Program-made: the position numbers and the translations under genes
Source: Candidatus Gastranaerophilales bacterium
GTDB taxonomy: Bacteria > Cyanobacteriota > Vampirovibrionia > Gastranaerophilales > Gastranaerophilaceae
Direction of reading: 5' to 3'
DNA: 5,893 nt
Assembly (NCBI GenBank): GCA_021201175.1
Contig: JAJQFK010000090.1
Coordinates: 1 to 5,893 of the forward strand
In this document: in pieces, positions 5,595 to 5,893 of the stretch
Position numbering within the stretch: the first letter of the stretch is position 1
Layout: each line of letters begins with the position of its first letter
The notes under the pieces: generated by a model
Told to the model about the DNA's origin: nothing
The model's input: the letters and a program-made list of their open reading frames with translations, nothing else
The model's database searches: none

Positions 5595-5893
5595 TTAATA
5601 GAAATATCTACGACTAAGAAAAATAAAATTTCAAATGAAATAGAAAAAATAACCGAACAGGTGGAAGCTTTTAAATCAAGACGAAGGGAGTTAGAACCGC
5701 AGCTTGAAGAAATAAGAAATGAATTAAAAGAAAATCTAATTGATATAAATTCGTTAGTTCCTACAGAAATTTCAACGGAAGAAATTACCGCCAGAGTACA
5801 AAAACTGCAAAAGAAAATGGAAGAAATGGAACCCGTTAACATGCTTGCAATACAAGCTTATGATGAAGTAAAAGCAAGGCAGGAAGAAAAAAA
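5595..5893 (+). pseudogene. Chromosome segregation ATPase SMC, internal fragment without a start
   Basis: One frame is open from just after a TAA at 5592-5594 to the window edge. Its translation is a charged coiled coil containing INSLVPTEISTEEITARVQK and then EEMEPVNMLAIQAYDEVK (from about 5820), the typical segment of bacterial SMC near the C-terminal end of the long coiled coil, before the C-terminal ATPase half. The first several hundred residues (Walker A head, first coil, hinge) are absent, and no frame upstream to 5414 carries them. No start codon with a ribosome binding site precedes the matching part; the first in-frame ATG is at 5817. It is therefore a remnant or a rearrangement junction, or an assembly join. 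The 3' end lies outside the window. Confidence 0.65.

Noticed and set aside
5579..5842. Minus-strand 87-residue open frame near the window end
   Set aside because: It is the shadow of the smc-like frame on the plus strand, whose EPVNMLAIQAYDEV motif is specific; the minus translation is S/F/I-rich and unlike any family I know.

Overview
The window is AT-rich and almost entirely filled by a plus-strand ribosomal protein/RNA polymerase operon: infA, rpmJ, rpsM, rpsK, rpsD, rpoA, rplQ, truA, rplM, rpsI. The IF1, S13, S4 and RpoA sequences read most like cyanobacterial versions (IF1 '[10 protein letters not shown]', S4 'MAKYTGPSNK', RpoA 'RVGDVIDYDKLTLEIWSNG'), but the DNA is much more AT-rich and lysine-rich than in most Cyanobacteria, and rpsD sits inside the cluster. 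I infer a non-photosynthetic relative of Cyanobacteria (Vampirovibrionia/Melainabacteria, perhaps gut Gastranaerophilales). This is a reading of the proteins, not a database result.

Layout: 1-90 is a non-coding leader dominated by a strong imperfect hairpin. 91-439 holds infA and rpmJ. 440-916 is a 477-base gap without a gene, unusually long for the middle of this operon. It holds a 161/160-base direct duplication (523-683 and 697-856), preceded by a diverged third unit (441-522), all rich in small hairpins. 917-5373 is a compact run of eight genes, mostly with clear Shine-Dalgarno sequences; three junctions overlap (rplQ/truA, truA/rplM, rplM/rpsI). A good intrinsic terminator follows at 5388-5413. 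5414-5594 is non-coding with two inverted repeats. 5595 to the window end is open in one frame and encodes an SMC-like coiled-coil segment, with no start codon and no upstream part of the gene.

How the genes work together: IF1, S13, S11, S4, S9 (30S) and L36, L17, L13 (50S) build and start the ribosome, RpoA nucleates RNA polymerase assembly, and TruA modifies tRNA anticodon arms. In other bacteria S4 represses its own operon through an mRNA structure upstream of rpsM. The structured gap here lies in the corresponding place, but its repeat nature fits an inserted palindromic element at least as well.

The observations most worth following are the duplicated, hairpin-rich element inside an essential operon, with a diverged unit whose stem sequence changes while its pairing is kept, and the orphan smc fragment behind the operon.
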